Assembly (NCBI GenBank): GCA_039180865.1
Contig: JBCDCZ010000015.1
Coordinates: forward strand, 1-30,277
DNA: 30,277 nucleotides
Source of the DNA: JBCDCU01 sp039180865
GTDB taxonomy: Bacteria; Pseudomonadota; Alphaproteobacteria; Rhizobiales; JACESI01
Direction of reading: 5' to 3'
The notes under the pieces were generated by a model that saw only the letters and a program-made list of their open reading frames with translations, was not told where the DNA came from and searched no databases. The position numbers and the translations under genes were made by a program. Shown here piece after piece: positions 13,686 through 22,161 of the stretch. Position 1 is the stretch's first letter; every line of letters begins with the position of its first letter.

Positions 13686-15290
13686 ATGAAAATTTCCTCG
13701 TCCCTCAATCCGCGCTCGGACGTCTTCCGGGAAAACAAAGCTGCCATGGACGCTCTTTCGGATGAGGTCCAGGCGCTTGCCGCCAAGACGGCCCTTGGCG
13801 GCGGCGAGCGGGCTCGTGAGCGCCATCAATCGCGCGGCAAACTCCTACCGCGTGATCGTGTCGCGCGGCTGATTGATCCGGCGACGCCCTTTCTCGAAGT
13901 GGGTCTCTTTGCAGCCAACGGCCTTTATGGTGACGAGGTTCCGGCGGCAGGAGTTGTTGCGGGGATCGGCAAGGTCGCCGGAACCGACTGCATGATCGTT
14001 GCCAATGATGCGACCGTCAAAGGTGGGACCTATTACCCGATGACGGTAAAGAAGCACCTCCGCGCGCAGGAGATCGCAGCGGCCAACAATTTGCCTTGTG
14101 TTTACCTCGTGGATTCCGGCGGGGCCAATCTTCCGAACCAAGATGAAGTCTTTCCGGACCGCGATCATTTCGGCCGCATCTTTTTCAATCAGGCGAATAT
14201 GTCGGCAGCGGGCATTCCGCAGATTGCCGTCGTCATGGGCTCTTGTACGGCTGGGGGCGCTTATGTTCCCGCGATGTCCGACGAGGCGATCATCGTCAAG
14301 GAGCAGGGAACGATCTTTCTTGCTGGTCCGCCGCTCGTGAAAGCCGCGACCGGTGAAGTGATCTCAGCTGAAGAGCTCGGCGGTGGCGACGTCCACACAC
14401 GGCTTTCCGGTGTCGCCGATCACCTCGCCGACAATGATGATCATGCGCTCTATCTAGCCCGCAATGCCGTCGCCAATCTGAACCGGACCAATCCGGCTTC
14501 GCTGAAGATGGCTGAGCCCGAACCGCCTGCCTATGATCCGGCTGAACTCGGCGGAATCATTCCGGTCGATCCGCGTTTGCCCTTCGATATGCGTGAAGTG
14601 ATTGCGCGCGTTGTCGATGGCTCGCGGTTTGACGAGTTCAAGGCGCGTTATGGCGACACGCTTCTGACTGGGTTTGCCCATATCGAAGGAATGCCTGTCG
14701 GCATCCTTGCGAACAATGGCGTGCTCTTCTCAGAAAGTGCGGTAAAGGGTGCGCATTTCATTGAGCTTTGCTGCCAGCGGAAGATCCCGCTCGTCTTTCT
14801 CCAGAATATTACCGGTTTCATGGTGGGCCGGGCTGCGGAAAGCGGCGGCATTGCCCGCAACGGCGCGAAAATGGTGACTGCCGTCTCGAATGCCAAAGTA
14901 CCCAAAGTGACGTTGATTGTCGGCGGCTCCTACGGGGCGGGAAACTACGGCATGTGCGGTCGAGCCTATGAGCCGCGTTTTTTATGGATGTGGCCCAATG
15001 CGAAGATTGCCGTAATGGGCGGCGAACAGGCGGCGGGCGTTCTGGCCGATGTCAAACGCGCAGGGATCGAACGGTCCGGCGGAACCTGGTCTTCAGAGGA
15101 AGAACACGCTTTTAAGCAGCCGATGATCGACCAGTTCAATCGTCAGGCCTCGGCGCTCTATTCCTCAGCACGGCTTTGGGATGACGGCATTATCGATCCT
15201 GCAAAAACGCGGGACGTGCTCGCCTTGTCCCTCGCTGTCAGTCTCAACGCTCCGATCGAAGATACGCGCTTCGGCGTCTTCAGGATGTGA
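13686..15290 (+). CDS. liuB: 3-methylcrotonyl-CoA carboxylase, carboxyltransferase (beta) subunit
   Basis: A 534-aa crotonase-fold carboxyltransferase that moves CO2 from biotin on the alpha subunit to 3-methylcrotonyl-CoA, giving 3-methylglutaconyl-CoA. Visible motifs are ARERHQSRGKLLPRDRV at the N-terminus, VYLVDSGGANLPNQDEVFPD, the oxyanion-type GSCTAGGAYVPAMSDEAIIV and, in the C-terminal domain, FLQNITGFMVGR and GGSYGAGNYGMCGRAYEPRFLW. Length equals that of known beta subunits. It lies between isovaleryl-CoA dehydrogenase and the biotin-carrying alpha subunit, which fixes the substrate as methylcrotonyl-CoA rather than propionyl- or geranyl-CoA. Also known as mccB. Confidence 0.95.
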   Translation: MKISSSLNPRSDVFRENKAAMDALSDEVQALAAKTALGGGERARERHQSRGKLLPRDRVARLIDPATPFLEVGLFAANGLYGDEVPAAGVVAGIGKVAGTDCMIVANDATVKGGTYYPMTVKKHLRAQEIAAANNLPCVYLVDSGGANLPNQDEVFPDRDHFGRIFFNQANMSAAGIPQIAVVMGSCTAGGAYVPAMSDEAIIVKEQGTIFLAGPPLVKAATGEVISAEELGGGDVHTRLSGVADHLADNDDHALYLARNAVANLNRTNPASLKMAEPEPPAYDPAELGGIIPVDPRLPFDMREVIARVVDGSRFDEFKARYGDTLLTGFAHIEGMPVGILANNGVLFSESAVKGAHFIELCCQRKIPLVFLQNITGFMVGRAAESGGIARNGAKMVTAVSNAKVPKVTLIVGGSYGAGNYGMCGRAYEPRFLWMWPNAKIAVMGGEQAAGVLADVKRAGIERSGGTWSSEEEHAFKQPMIDQFNRQASALYSSARLWDDGIIDPAKTRDVLALSLAVSLNAPIEDTRFGVFRM

Positions 15291-15300
15291 GGATACGCCG

Positions 15301-17292
15301 ATGTTCAAGAAAATCCTGATTGCCAATCGCGGCGAGATCGCAGCACGGGTTATTCGAACCGCACGGCGTCTTGGTGTTGCAACCGTTTCTGTCTACTCCG
15401 ATGCTGACCGGAACGCGCGCCATGTTGGCCTTGCCGATGAAGCCGTCCATATCGGCCCGCCACCGGTCTCCGAAAGTTATCTGCAGATGGAGCGGATTAT
15501 TGAGGCGGCCAAAACAACCGGCGCTGAGGCGATCCATCCGGGTTTCGGCTTTTTGTCGGAGAACCCGGACTTTGTTGAGAAGGTAAAAGCGGTCGGGCTC
15601 ACGTTCATCGGACCGTCCGCAGCCTCAATTCGCGCGATGGGTTTGAAGGATGCGGCCAAGGCATTGATGGAAAACGCAGGCGTTCCAGTGGTTCCCGGTT
15701 ATCACGGCGAGAACCAGGACGCCGCATTTTTGAAAAAGGAGGCGGAGCGTATTGGCTATCCGGTCCTCATCAAGGCGCGGGCTGGCGGCGGCGGCAAAGG
15801 CATGCGTAAAGTCGACGATCCGGCTGATTTTGAAGAGGCTCTAAAATCGGCAAAGCGTGAGGGGGAAGCAAGCTTCGGCGATCCGGCCGTTCTTATTGAA
15901 AAGTACATAACAGCTCCACGTCACATTGAAGTGCAGGTCTTCGGCGATAGCCATGGCAATCATGTGCATTTCTTTGAGCGTGATTGTTCCCTGCAGCGTC
16001 GCCATCAGAAGGTGATCGAGGAAGCGCCCGCGCCGGGTATGCCGGAAGCGATGCGAGCGTCGATGACGAATGCAGCTGTCAAAGCTGCGAAAGCAATCGA
16101 CTATGAGGGCGCCGGTACAATTGAATTCATCGCGGATGGAAGTGAACTGAGGCCGGATGGTTTCTGGTTCATGGAAATGAACACACGCCTTCAGGTCGAG
16201 CATCCGGTGACGGAAGAAATTACGGGTGTTGATCTCGTCGAATGGCAGCTCCGCGTGGCGAGTGGCGAGCCGGTACCGCTTCTTCAGGACGACATCACCT
16301 TTTCAGGCCACGCGTTTGAGGCACGGCTTTACGCCGAAGATCCTGCAAACGATTTTCTGCCGGCGACAGGGACCCTCAGCCATCTCGATTTTCCTAATGA
16401 TGCGCGGATCGAAACGGGTGTTGGTGCCGGAGATGCGATCACGCCTTTCTACGATCCGATGATCGCCAAGGTCATCACCTATGCCGGAACCCGCGATGAA
16501 GCGCTCTCGAAGCTGACCCGGGCGCTTTCAGAAACAATTGTGATCGGGTCCGTCACAAACCGGGCTTTTTTGAAGGCGCTCAGCGAACATGAGGGTTTTC
16601 GGAAAGGGAATGTCGATACCGGGCTCATTGCCCGTGATTACGAAGATCTTGTTGCCGCTGAGGCGGTCGACCTACGATCCAAAGCCATCGCTGCTCTCTT
16701 TGCGGCTCGCCTTTTGGAGCCTGTTGGTGACAGTCTCGGAGCACGCCTTTCGGATTGGCGCCTGTGGGGACGACCGCGGCGGCCCGTGCGTTTGCTCTTC
16801 GGTGGCGATGTCCTCGCGTTTGATATCTTCCGCGAGGGTGCATCACAGTTTGAGGTCACGGTCGATGATGAAGCACTGACTCTCGAAGTTGTTGAACCGT
16901 TGCCTTGTGCGGGGTCGCAAGATGGGAATGTACGGATCTCCGACGACGGGTACCATTTCTCCGCGCGTCTCATTCGCGAAGGTAAAATCCTCTACATGAT
17001 CCGGGATGGAACTATCTTCGAGTTTTCAGTTCTCGATGGCAGCGAAGTCGAAGAAGGCGACCTCTTTGGTTCGCTTGAAATCACGGCACCGATGCCCGGA
17101 GCCGTAACAGCGATCAACGTCAATCCGGGCGACCAGGTTGAAAAGGGTATGGCGCTTGCAACCATGGAGGCAATGAAGATGGAGCATCGCCTTACTGCTG
17201 AAATCGACGGGCGCGTCAAAGAGGTCATGGTCAAAGTCGGCGAGCAGGTCGAAAAGGGCGCTGTCCTCATCGCGCTTGAGGAGGCCGAATGA
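15301..17292 (+). CDS. liuD: 3-methylcrotonyl-CoA carboxylase, biotin carboxylase and biotin carrier (alpha) subunit
   Basis: A 663-aa subunit that carboxylates its own biotin with ATP and bicarbonate. Domain order is biotin carboxylase N-domain (FKKILIANRGEIAARVIRTARRLG at the start), ATP-grasp (KARAGGGGKGMR, FFERDCSLQRRHQKVIEEAPAP, EMNTRLQVEHPVTEEITGVDLVEWQ), the BT linker domain, and a C-terminal biotinyl domain with EAMKMEH in which K626 is biotinylated. The ATG at 15301 has AGGA 7 nt upstream. An open frame extends far upstream, but only over the end of the beta-subunit gene. The stop overlaps the HMG-CoA lyase start by 4 nt. Also known as mccA. Confidence 0.95.
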   Translation: MFKKILIANRGEIAARVIRTARRLGVATVSVYSDADRNARHVGLADEAVHIGPPPVSESYLQMERIIEAAKTTGAEAIHPGFGFLSENPDFVEKVKAVGLTFIGPSAASIRAMGLKDAAKALMENAGVPVVPGYHGENQDAAFLKKEAERIGYPVLIKARAGGGGKGMRKVDDPADFEEALKSAKREGEASFGDPAVLIEKYITAPRHIEVQVFGDSHGNHVHFFERDCSLQRRHQKVIEEAPAPGMPEAMRASMTNAAVKAAKAIDYEGAGTIEFIADGSELRPDGFWFMEMNTRLQVEHPVTEEITGVDLVEWQLRVASGEPVPLLQDDITFSGHAFEARLYAEDPANDFLPATGTLSHLDFPNDARIETGVGAGDAITPFYDPMIAKVITYAGTRDEALSKLTRALSETIVIGSVTNRAFLKALSEHEGFRKGNVDTGLIARDYEDLVAAEAVDLRSKAIAALFAARLLEPVGDSLGARLSDWRLWGRPRRPVRLLFGGDVLAFDIFREGASQFEVTVDDEALTLEVVEPLPCAGSQDGNVRISDDGYHFSARLIREGKILYMIRDGTIFEFSVLDGSEVEEGDLFGSLEITAPMPGAVTAINVNPGDQVEKGMALATMEAMKMEHRLTAEIDGRVKEVMVKVGEQVEKGAVLIALEEAE

Positions 17293-18152
17293 GCGACCGG
17301 GTGACGCTCTTTGAGGTTGGGCCGCGTGATGGTCTCCAGAACGAAAAGACGTTTGTTCCGACCGAAAACAAGGTGGCACTCGTCGATCATCTCTCGAAGG
17401 CGGGTTTTGCCAAGATCGAAGCGGCAAGCTTCGTTTCGCCGAAATGGGTGCCGCAAATGGCAGACGGCGCAGATGTTATGGCGGCGATCAAGCGCGTGCC
17501 GGGCACGTCTTATGCAGCGCTTACCCCGAACGTCAAAGGGTACGAACGTGCCCGTGCGGCGAAGGCCGATGAGGTTGCGATTTTCGGATCGGCCTCCGAA
17601 GGGTTCAGCCAGAAAAACATCAATTGTTCGATTGACGAAAGTCTCGCGCGATTTCGCCCGCTCGTGGAAGAAGCGGCGAAAGACGGAATGCCGGTGCGCG
17701 GCTACATCTCCTGTGTGGTGAAATGCCCCTATGACGGCGATACGCCACCAGAGGATGTGGTGGCGGTCGCTGAGAAGCTCCTTGCAATGGGCGTCTATGA
17801 GATCTCGCTGGGCGATACAATCGGTGCTGCGACGCGCGAGACGACAGCAGCCATGCTCGATGCCGTCCTTACGGTTATCCCGGCTAAACAGCTTGCGGGC
17901 CATTATCATGACACGGGTGGACGCGCGCTTTCCAACATCGAAGTGAGCCTCGAAAAAGGGATCAGAACATTCGACAGTGCGATTGGTGGACTGGGCGGTT
18001 GCCCCTACGCGCCGGGCGCGAAAGGCAATGTTGATACAATTGCCGTTTATGAACGCCTTTCAGAGCTTGGCGTTGAAACCGGTCTTGATCGGGACGCGCT
18101 CAATGGTGCGGCAGCCTACATGAATAAGATGATGGTGGAGCTCTCCCAATGA
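17289..18152 (+). CDS. liuE: Hydroxymethylglutaryl-CoA lyase
   Basis: A 287-aa TIM-barrel enzyme that cleaves 3-hydroxy-3-methylglutaryl-CoA into acetoacetate and acetyl-CoA, the last step of the leucine route. The N-terminal EVGPRDGLQNE contains the catalytic R13 and metal-binding D14. The HYHD motif supplies metal-binding His residues, and GLGGCPYAPGAKGN holds the active-site loop cysteine C238. It overlaps the alpha-subunit stop and the hydratase start by 4 nt each, so translation is coupled. Length and motifs are those of bacterial HMG-CoA lyases rather than homocitrate or isopropylmalate synthases. Confidence 0.95.
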   Translation: MSDRVTLFEVGPRDGLQNEKTFVPTENKVALVDHLSKAGFAKIEAASFVSPKWVPQMADGADVMAAIKRVPGTSYAALTPNVKGYERARAAKADEVAIFGSASEGFSQKNINCSIDESLARFRPLVEEAAKDGMPVRGYISCVVKCPYDGDTPPEDVVAVAEKLLAMGVYEISLGDTIGAATRETTAAMLDAVLTVIPAKQLAGHYHDTGGRALSNIEVSLEKGIRTFDSAIGGLGGCPYAPGAKGNVDTIAVYERLSELGVETGLDRDALNGAAAYMNKMMVELSQ

Positions 18153-18937
18153 CTGCATATGAGACGATTACGCTCACCGAAGATGAAGACGGTATTGCAT
18201 CGCTCATCCTTGACCGCGCCGAAAAACACAATGCGCTGAGCGCGCAGATGATTGAGGAACTGACCCTTGTCGCTAGCGAAATCTCTGCGAGCGAGAGCAT
18301 ACGCGCAGTCATTTTGAAGGCCAACGGAAAGAGCTTTTGCGCGGGCGGTGATCTCAATTGGATGAAGGCGCAGATGGATAAACCGGACGCAGAAAAAGTC
18401 CGGGAAGGCATGAAGCTTGCGACGATGTTACGTGCCCTCGATGATTTGCCGAAACCGCTGATTGCTTGCGTCACCGGCAACGCTTTTGGTGGTGGTCTCG
18501 GCATGATGTGCGTTGCCGATATTGTGCTCAGCGTACCTGGTGCGAAATTCGGGTTGACTGAGACGCGCCTTGGTCTGATCCCGGCAACGATCGGTCCCTA
18601 TGTGGTCCGCCGTCTCGGCGAGGGGCCGTCGCGCCGCATCTTCATGAACGCGATGATTTTCGGTGCGGATGAGGGACAGGATCTCGGCCTTGTCACACGT
18701 ATTGATGAAGCGGGTGACATCGAGGTTGCAGCGATGAGTGAGGCGAAAGCTTTTCTGGCCTGCGCTCCTCGTGCGGTCGCTCAGGCAAAAGCCCTTTGCA
18801 AATATCTTGCCCGCACGCCGGGTGACCCGATGGATGAAACAGCCGCCCGGCTTGCGGCGCGCTGGGCGGATCCGGAAAGCCTGGAAGGAATCACAGCGTT
18901 CTTCGAAAAACGCCCAGCAAATTGGCAGTCCAGTTAA
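18149..18937 (+). CDS. liuC: Methylglutaconyl-CoA hydratase (enoyl-CoA hydratase family)
   Basis: A 262-aa crotonase-family enzyme that hydrates 3-methylglutaconyl-CoA to HMG-CoA. Motifs are GKSFCAGGDLNWMK (oxyanion hole), GNAFGGGLGMMCVADIVLSV and TETRLGLIPATIGPYVVRRLG, the last typical of LiuC-type hydratases. It is placed last in the operon although its reaction precedes the lyase, and it overlaps the lyase stop by 4 nt. No clear rho-independent terminator follows: only a weak CCAGT/ACTGG inverted pair with a 17-nt loop is seen around 18927-18953. Confidence 0.92.
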   Translation: MTAYETITLTEDEDGIASLILDRAEKHNALSAQMIEELTLVASEISASESIRAVILKANGKSFCAGGDLNWMKAQMDKPDAEKVREGMKLATMLRALDDLPKPLIACVTGNAFGGGLGMMCVADIVLSVPGAKFGLTETRLGLIPATIGPYVVRRLGEGPSRRIFMNAMIFGADEGQDLGLVTRIDEAGDIEVAAMSEAKAFLACAPRAVAQAKALCKYLARTPGDPMDETAARLAARWADPESLEGITAFFEKRPANWQSS

Positions 18938-18997
18938 CTTTTTATAAACCACTGGAACGTGTCGTGCGGTCCATACGATTGATTTGCGCGTTTACGT

Positions 18998-19027
18998 TTG
19001 ACTAAACTTTATTAAAACAATCATAAA
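18998..19027 (+). promoter_or_regulatory. Candidate promoter for the ModA-like gene
   Basis: TTGACT (18998-19003) and CATAAA (19022-19027) with an 18-nt spacer lie in an A/T-rich stretch of the 120-nt gap before the next gene. The -10 match is partial. Confidence 0.35.
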
Positions 19028-19057
19028 CCGGGCGTCCGTGCGGCAAGGGGCAGGGTT

Positions 19058-19873
19058 TTGTCATACATCGGTCACATACGCGGCCGCGTGCACCTTTTGC
19101 GCGCGGGACTGTACCTCACTGCGGCTTTTCTTGCGGTTTTGCCCGTTCATGGCTATTCGCAGGACAGCCGTCCAATCTCGGTCTATGCGTCGGAGACATT
19201 GCGGCTCGTTCTGGAAGATCTTGGTCCTCTTTATGAGGCGCGGACACAGACTCCAATTGAAGTCTTCTATTCCAAATCTTCAGATCTTGCCCGGCGCATT
19301 GCCTCCGGAGCGCCTGTTGATTTGTTCGTGACAGGGGACATCGAATGGGCGACGTGGCTCCAGGCACAGGGCTTCGTTCGCGCTGAAGACCGCCTGATTT
19401 TTGCAATCGACCGTCTCGTGATGATCGCGCCTGAAAACAGCCCTGTTGAACCCGTGCCCGCCGTTGAACTCCTCTTGTCTGAATGGCGCAACAGCGAAGA
19501 ATTGCTTGGTCTCGCCGATCCCGAACGAAATGGCGCAGGCTTGCGCGCCCGTAATGTACTCACCGCTTTTCAGGATATTGTTGGCCCGCTCGATGCGCTT
19601 GAGGATCGTTTAGCCCTTGCTGAAGACCGCGCTGTGTTGAAGCGTCTTGTGAAGCGCGGCGAACTCGGGCTTGCTATTACTTATCTCACAGAAGCGAAGA
19701 GTGCAGACGGGGTGAAAGTGGTCGCGCGTTTCGACCCGGCTGACCATCAACCGATCCTTGCGGTTGCAGCGCGAACGAAACTTGGAAACGCGGAGGCCGA
19801 CAGCTTTCTGGCATTCCTGGGGTCGCCCGAAGCGCAAACCGTCTTAATGCGTGCAGGATTTGAAACGCCTTAG
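19058..19873 (+). CDS. ModA-like molybdate/tungstate or oxyanion substrate-binding protein (orphan)
   Basis: A 271-aa secreted protein of the ModA/extracellular solute-binding family 1 type. A hydrophobic signal sequence (about residues 12-34) ends near HGYSQD. The mature part starts ISVYASETLRLVLEDLGPLYE, then has YSKSSDLARRIASGAPVDLFVTGDIEWATWLQAQG, as in molybdate-binding proteins, and ELGLAITYLTEA, where ModA has a ligand-binding Tyr. The start is a TTG at 19058 with an AGGGG upstream; an in-frame GTG at 19088 would also leave a complete signal peptide. No modB or modC gene is adjacent; the following gene is convergent. Oxyanion binding is inferred from the Ser positions. Whether it serves the molybdo-enzyme of this window is unknown. 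Confidence 0.75.
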   Translation: MSYIGHIRGRVHLLRAGLYLTAAFLAVLPVHGYSQDSRPISVYASETLRLVLEDLGPLYEARTQTPIEVFYSKSSDLARRIASGAPVDLFVTGDIEWATWLQAQGFVRAEDRLIFAIDRLVMIAPENSPVEPVPAVELLLSEWRNSEELLGLADPERNGAGLRARNVLTAFQDIVGPLDALEDRLALAEDRAVLKRLVKRGELGLAITYLTEAKSADGVKVVARFDPADHQPILAVAARTKLGNAEADSFLAFLGSPEAQTVLMRAGFETP

Positions 19874-19879
19874 AAAATC

Positions 19880-21055
19880 TCAGGTGGATTCAGCGAGAAA
19901 ACGATCCATCCTCGAAAGAGCCCGCTCAATGTTTTCAAGCGAGTTCGCATAGGAAACGCGGATGTACCCTTCACCAAGTATGCCGAAATCCGGTCCGCCA
20001 ATGAGCGCAACGCCTTCTTCTTCCAGAAGGGCCGACGCGAGCGCCTTCGCCTGATATCCGGTCTTTGAGACATTCGGGAATGCGTAGAAGGCGCCCTTCG
20101 GCATGATGCAGGAGACGTTTGGTAACGCGTTGAGTTGCTCAACGACCTTAATCCTGCGTTCGTTGAAGGCGGCCATCATATCATCGACGGCATTCTGTGG
20201 ACCGGTGAGGGCGGCAAGTCCGGCGTATTGTGATGGTGCATTGACGCAGGACCAGCAATTCACCGCAAGCTTGCGTACCTTGTCATAGAGGCTGTCCGGC
20301 CAGACCGAATAGCCCATGCGCCAGCCTGTCATGGCGTAGGTCTTCGACCAGCCGTTCAGAAGGATCAGGCGGTCAGCGATGTCCGGATAGGTTAGAAGCG
20401 AAACATGCGGTTCACCGTCATACGTCATCCGGTCGTAGATTTCATCAGACAGGATCGCGGTCTCAGGGAAATCGGCAAGCCCTGCAACCAGGGCATCAAC
20501 CTCGCTTTTTGGCGTGACACCACCGCAGGGATTGGCCGGTGAATTTAATATAATCAGACGGGTCTTCGGAGAGAGAAGCGCCAGCGTCTCCTCGGCTGAA
20601 AACGCGAAGCCGTTCTCCTCCCGGATCGGAATCGGGACCGGGATCGCACCGGTGAACTCGATCATGGAGCGATAGATCGGAAAGCCCGGATCAGGATAGA
20701 GGATTTCCACGCCGGGTTCGCCGAACATTAAAATCGCAGCAAACATTGTCACCTTACCACCGGGTACAACGATGACATTATCGGGATGAACGGTTGCGCC
20801 GAAACGGCCTTCGAGATCAGCGGCAACGGCTTCGCGCAATGGTGTGATACCGGTTGCTGGTGTATAGCCATGGTGTCCGTCGCGGATTGCCTTGATGGCG
20901 GCTTCTGTAATATGCGGCGGGGTCGGAAAGTCCGGCTGGCCGATCCCGAGATTGATGATGGAACTGCCCTGTTCGGCAAGCGTGGTCGCCCGGGCGAGAA
21001 CGGAGAATGCGTTTTCTTCGCCGATGCGTTCGAACGCAGAAACAGGATGCAGCAT
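19880..21055 (-). CDS. PLP-dependent class I/II aminotransferase (aspartate aminotransferase fold)
   Basis: A fold-type I aminotransferase of 391 aa. It has NLGIGQPDFPTP, the HHGYTPATGITPLREAVA substrate-binding block, NSPANPCGGV, ILSDEIYDRMTYDGE and the lysine motif NGWSKTYAMTGWRMGY, where K238 forms the Schiff base; the terminal GEGYIRVSYA has the carboxylate-binding Arg. The open frame begins at a TTG at 21067, but the ATG at 21055 is preferred because GGAG lies 6 nt upstream. The start sits a few bases after the stop of the 2-hydroxyacid dehydrogenase gene, so the two are co-transcribed. Substrate is not deducible; the pairing suggests shuttling between an amino acid, its oxo acid and its hydroxy acid. 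Confidence 0.9.
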   Translation of the reverse strand: MLHPVSAFERIGEENAFSVLARATTLAEQGSSIINLGIGQPDFPTPPHITEAAIKAIRDGHHGYTPATGITPLREAVAADLEGRFGATVHPDNVIVVPGGKVTMFAAILMFGEPGVEILYPDPGFPIYRSMIEFTGAIPVPIPIREENGFAFSAEETLALLSPKTRLIILNSPANPCGGVTPKSEVDALVAGLADFPETAILSDEIYDRMTYDGEPHVSLLTYPDIADRLILLNGWSKTYAMTGWRMGYSVWPDSLYDKVRKLAVNCWSCVNAPSQYAGLAALTGPQNAVDDMMAAFNERRIKVVEQLNALPNVSCIMPKGAFYAFPNVSKTGYQAKALASALLEEEGVALIGGPDFGILGEGYIRVSYANSLENIERALSRMDRFLAEST

Positions 21056-21067
21056 TGTTGTCTCCAA

Positions 21068-22045
21068 TCAGTCCGTCCGCACCGCCGCAAAAGGTGTTTC
21101 TGGAACCGGTGTGACGACGGTGCCGTCTTCTGCGAAAGCCTTCACATTGTCGACTGTGACCTGAGCCATGAGGCCGCGTGTATAATGCGAGGCCGACGCG
21201 ACATGCGGTAATAGAACCGTGCGCGGGTGGTGAAAGAAGTCCTCGGGCACATGAGGCTCTTTTGCGAATACGTCGAGGCCCGCGCCAAGGATCGTGTTGT
21301 TTTTTAGTGCGCGAGAAAGTGCGTCCTCATCGACCGTCGAACCCCGACCGATATTGATCAGGATCCCGTTCGGACCGAGCGCTTCCAGAATATCGTCGTT
21401 GATCGCATTCTGCGTGCCGCTGCCACCCGGCACAACGACCATCAAAGTATCGACTGCGTAAGCAAGCCCAATAAGGCTCTCATGATAGGTGTAGGATACG
21501 TCTTCGCGTTTGGAACGATTGTGATATTCGATCGGCATGTTGAAAGCTTCAGCCCGTTTGGCAATGGCAAGGCCGATCCTGCCAAGGCCGTAAATGCCAA
21601 GCGTGCGGTTTTGCAGTGTGGCGCTGGTTAACGGATAGGCTCCGTTCGACATCCATTTGCCGGCTCTCAGATATTGTTCGGCCTGCGGCAATTCCCTGAC
21701 GGTCATCAGAAGAAGGCCCAACGCCGTATCGGCAACTTCATCGGTCAGGACATCCGGCGTATTCGTGACGATAATCCCGTTTTTCGCGCAATAATCCGTC
21801 TCAACGCCGTCATAGCCGACGCCGAAATTCGCAACCAACCTGAGGTTCTTGAACCGGCCCATCAATTCACCTCGACAGGGAACGGTGACAAAGGTGGTAA
21901 TCACGGTCACATCGTCTGCGATCTCATCATAAAGCACAGACGGGTCTTCTTGCGAATAGGCGCGGTGAACGATGCCCATCCGGTCAAGCTGAGCCTCTTG
22001 ATCGGTTGGTAGCGGGGAAAGCATGAGGATCGTCGGCTGAGACAT
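21068..22045 (-). CDS. D-2-hydroxyacid dehydrogenase (glyoxylate/hydroxypyruvate reductase-like)
   Basis: A NAD(P)-dependent reductase of about 325 aa that interconverts 2-oxo acids and D-2-hydroxy acids. It shows VANFGVGYDGVE, the nucleotide-binding GIYGLGRIGLAIAKR, INIGRGSTVDE with the substrate Arg region, GAGLDVFAKEPHVPE with the catalytic Glu and LLPHVASASHYTR with the catalytic His. After the second strand the sequence HNRSKR is basic, which favours NADPH. The open frame extends to 22099, but conserved sequence begins at MSQPTILMLSP, so 22045 is chosen; other in-frame ATGs lie at 22054 and 22063, and none has a strong ribosome-binding site. It lies directly upstream of the aminotransferase gene. 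Confidence 0.88.
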   Translation of the reverse strand: MSQPTILMLSPLPTDQEAQLDRMGIVHRAYSQEDPSVLYDEIADDVTVITTFVTVPCRGELMGRFKNLRLVANFGVGYDGVETDYCAKNGIIVTNTPDVLTDEVADTALGLLLMTVRELPQAEQYLRAGKWMSNGAYPLTSATLQNRTLGIYGLGRIGLAIAKRAEAFNMPIEYHNRSKREDVSYTYHESLIGLAYAVDTLMVVVPGGSGTQNAINDDILEALGPNGILINIGRGSTVDEDALSRALKNNTILGAGLDVFAKEPHVPEDFFHHPRTVLLPHVASASHYTRGLMAQVTVDNVKAFAEDGTVVTPVPETPFAAVRTD

Positions 22046-22161
22046 GATCGGCATCCGTGACATGAAAGGGCAGGGCGGCGTTCTGCCACGGTTCGTCAAA
22101 AAGCGCCAGCCTTGTTGAACTCTGCTGCTGGATCACACTTTCGGCATCGCGTTTGCTTGAT

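Noticed and set aside
15181..15300. Extended N-terminus for the biotin carboxylase subunit
   Set aside because: The stretch lies inside the carboxyltransferase gene in another frame. The biotin carboxylase domain begins at the ATG at 15301, which has a good ribosome-binding site.
16992..17909. A 305-codon minus-strand frame across the liuD-liuE junction
   Set aside because: Antisense to two well-recognised genes, rich in Arg/His/Ser and without any recognisable domain; a typical high-GC shadow frame.
18927..18953. Terminator after liuC
   Set aside because: Only a 5-bp CCAGT/ACTGG pair with a 17-nt loop; the T-run is within the loop, so it is not a rho-independent terminator.
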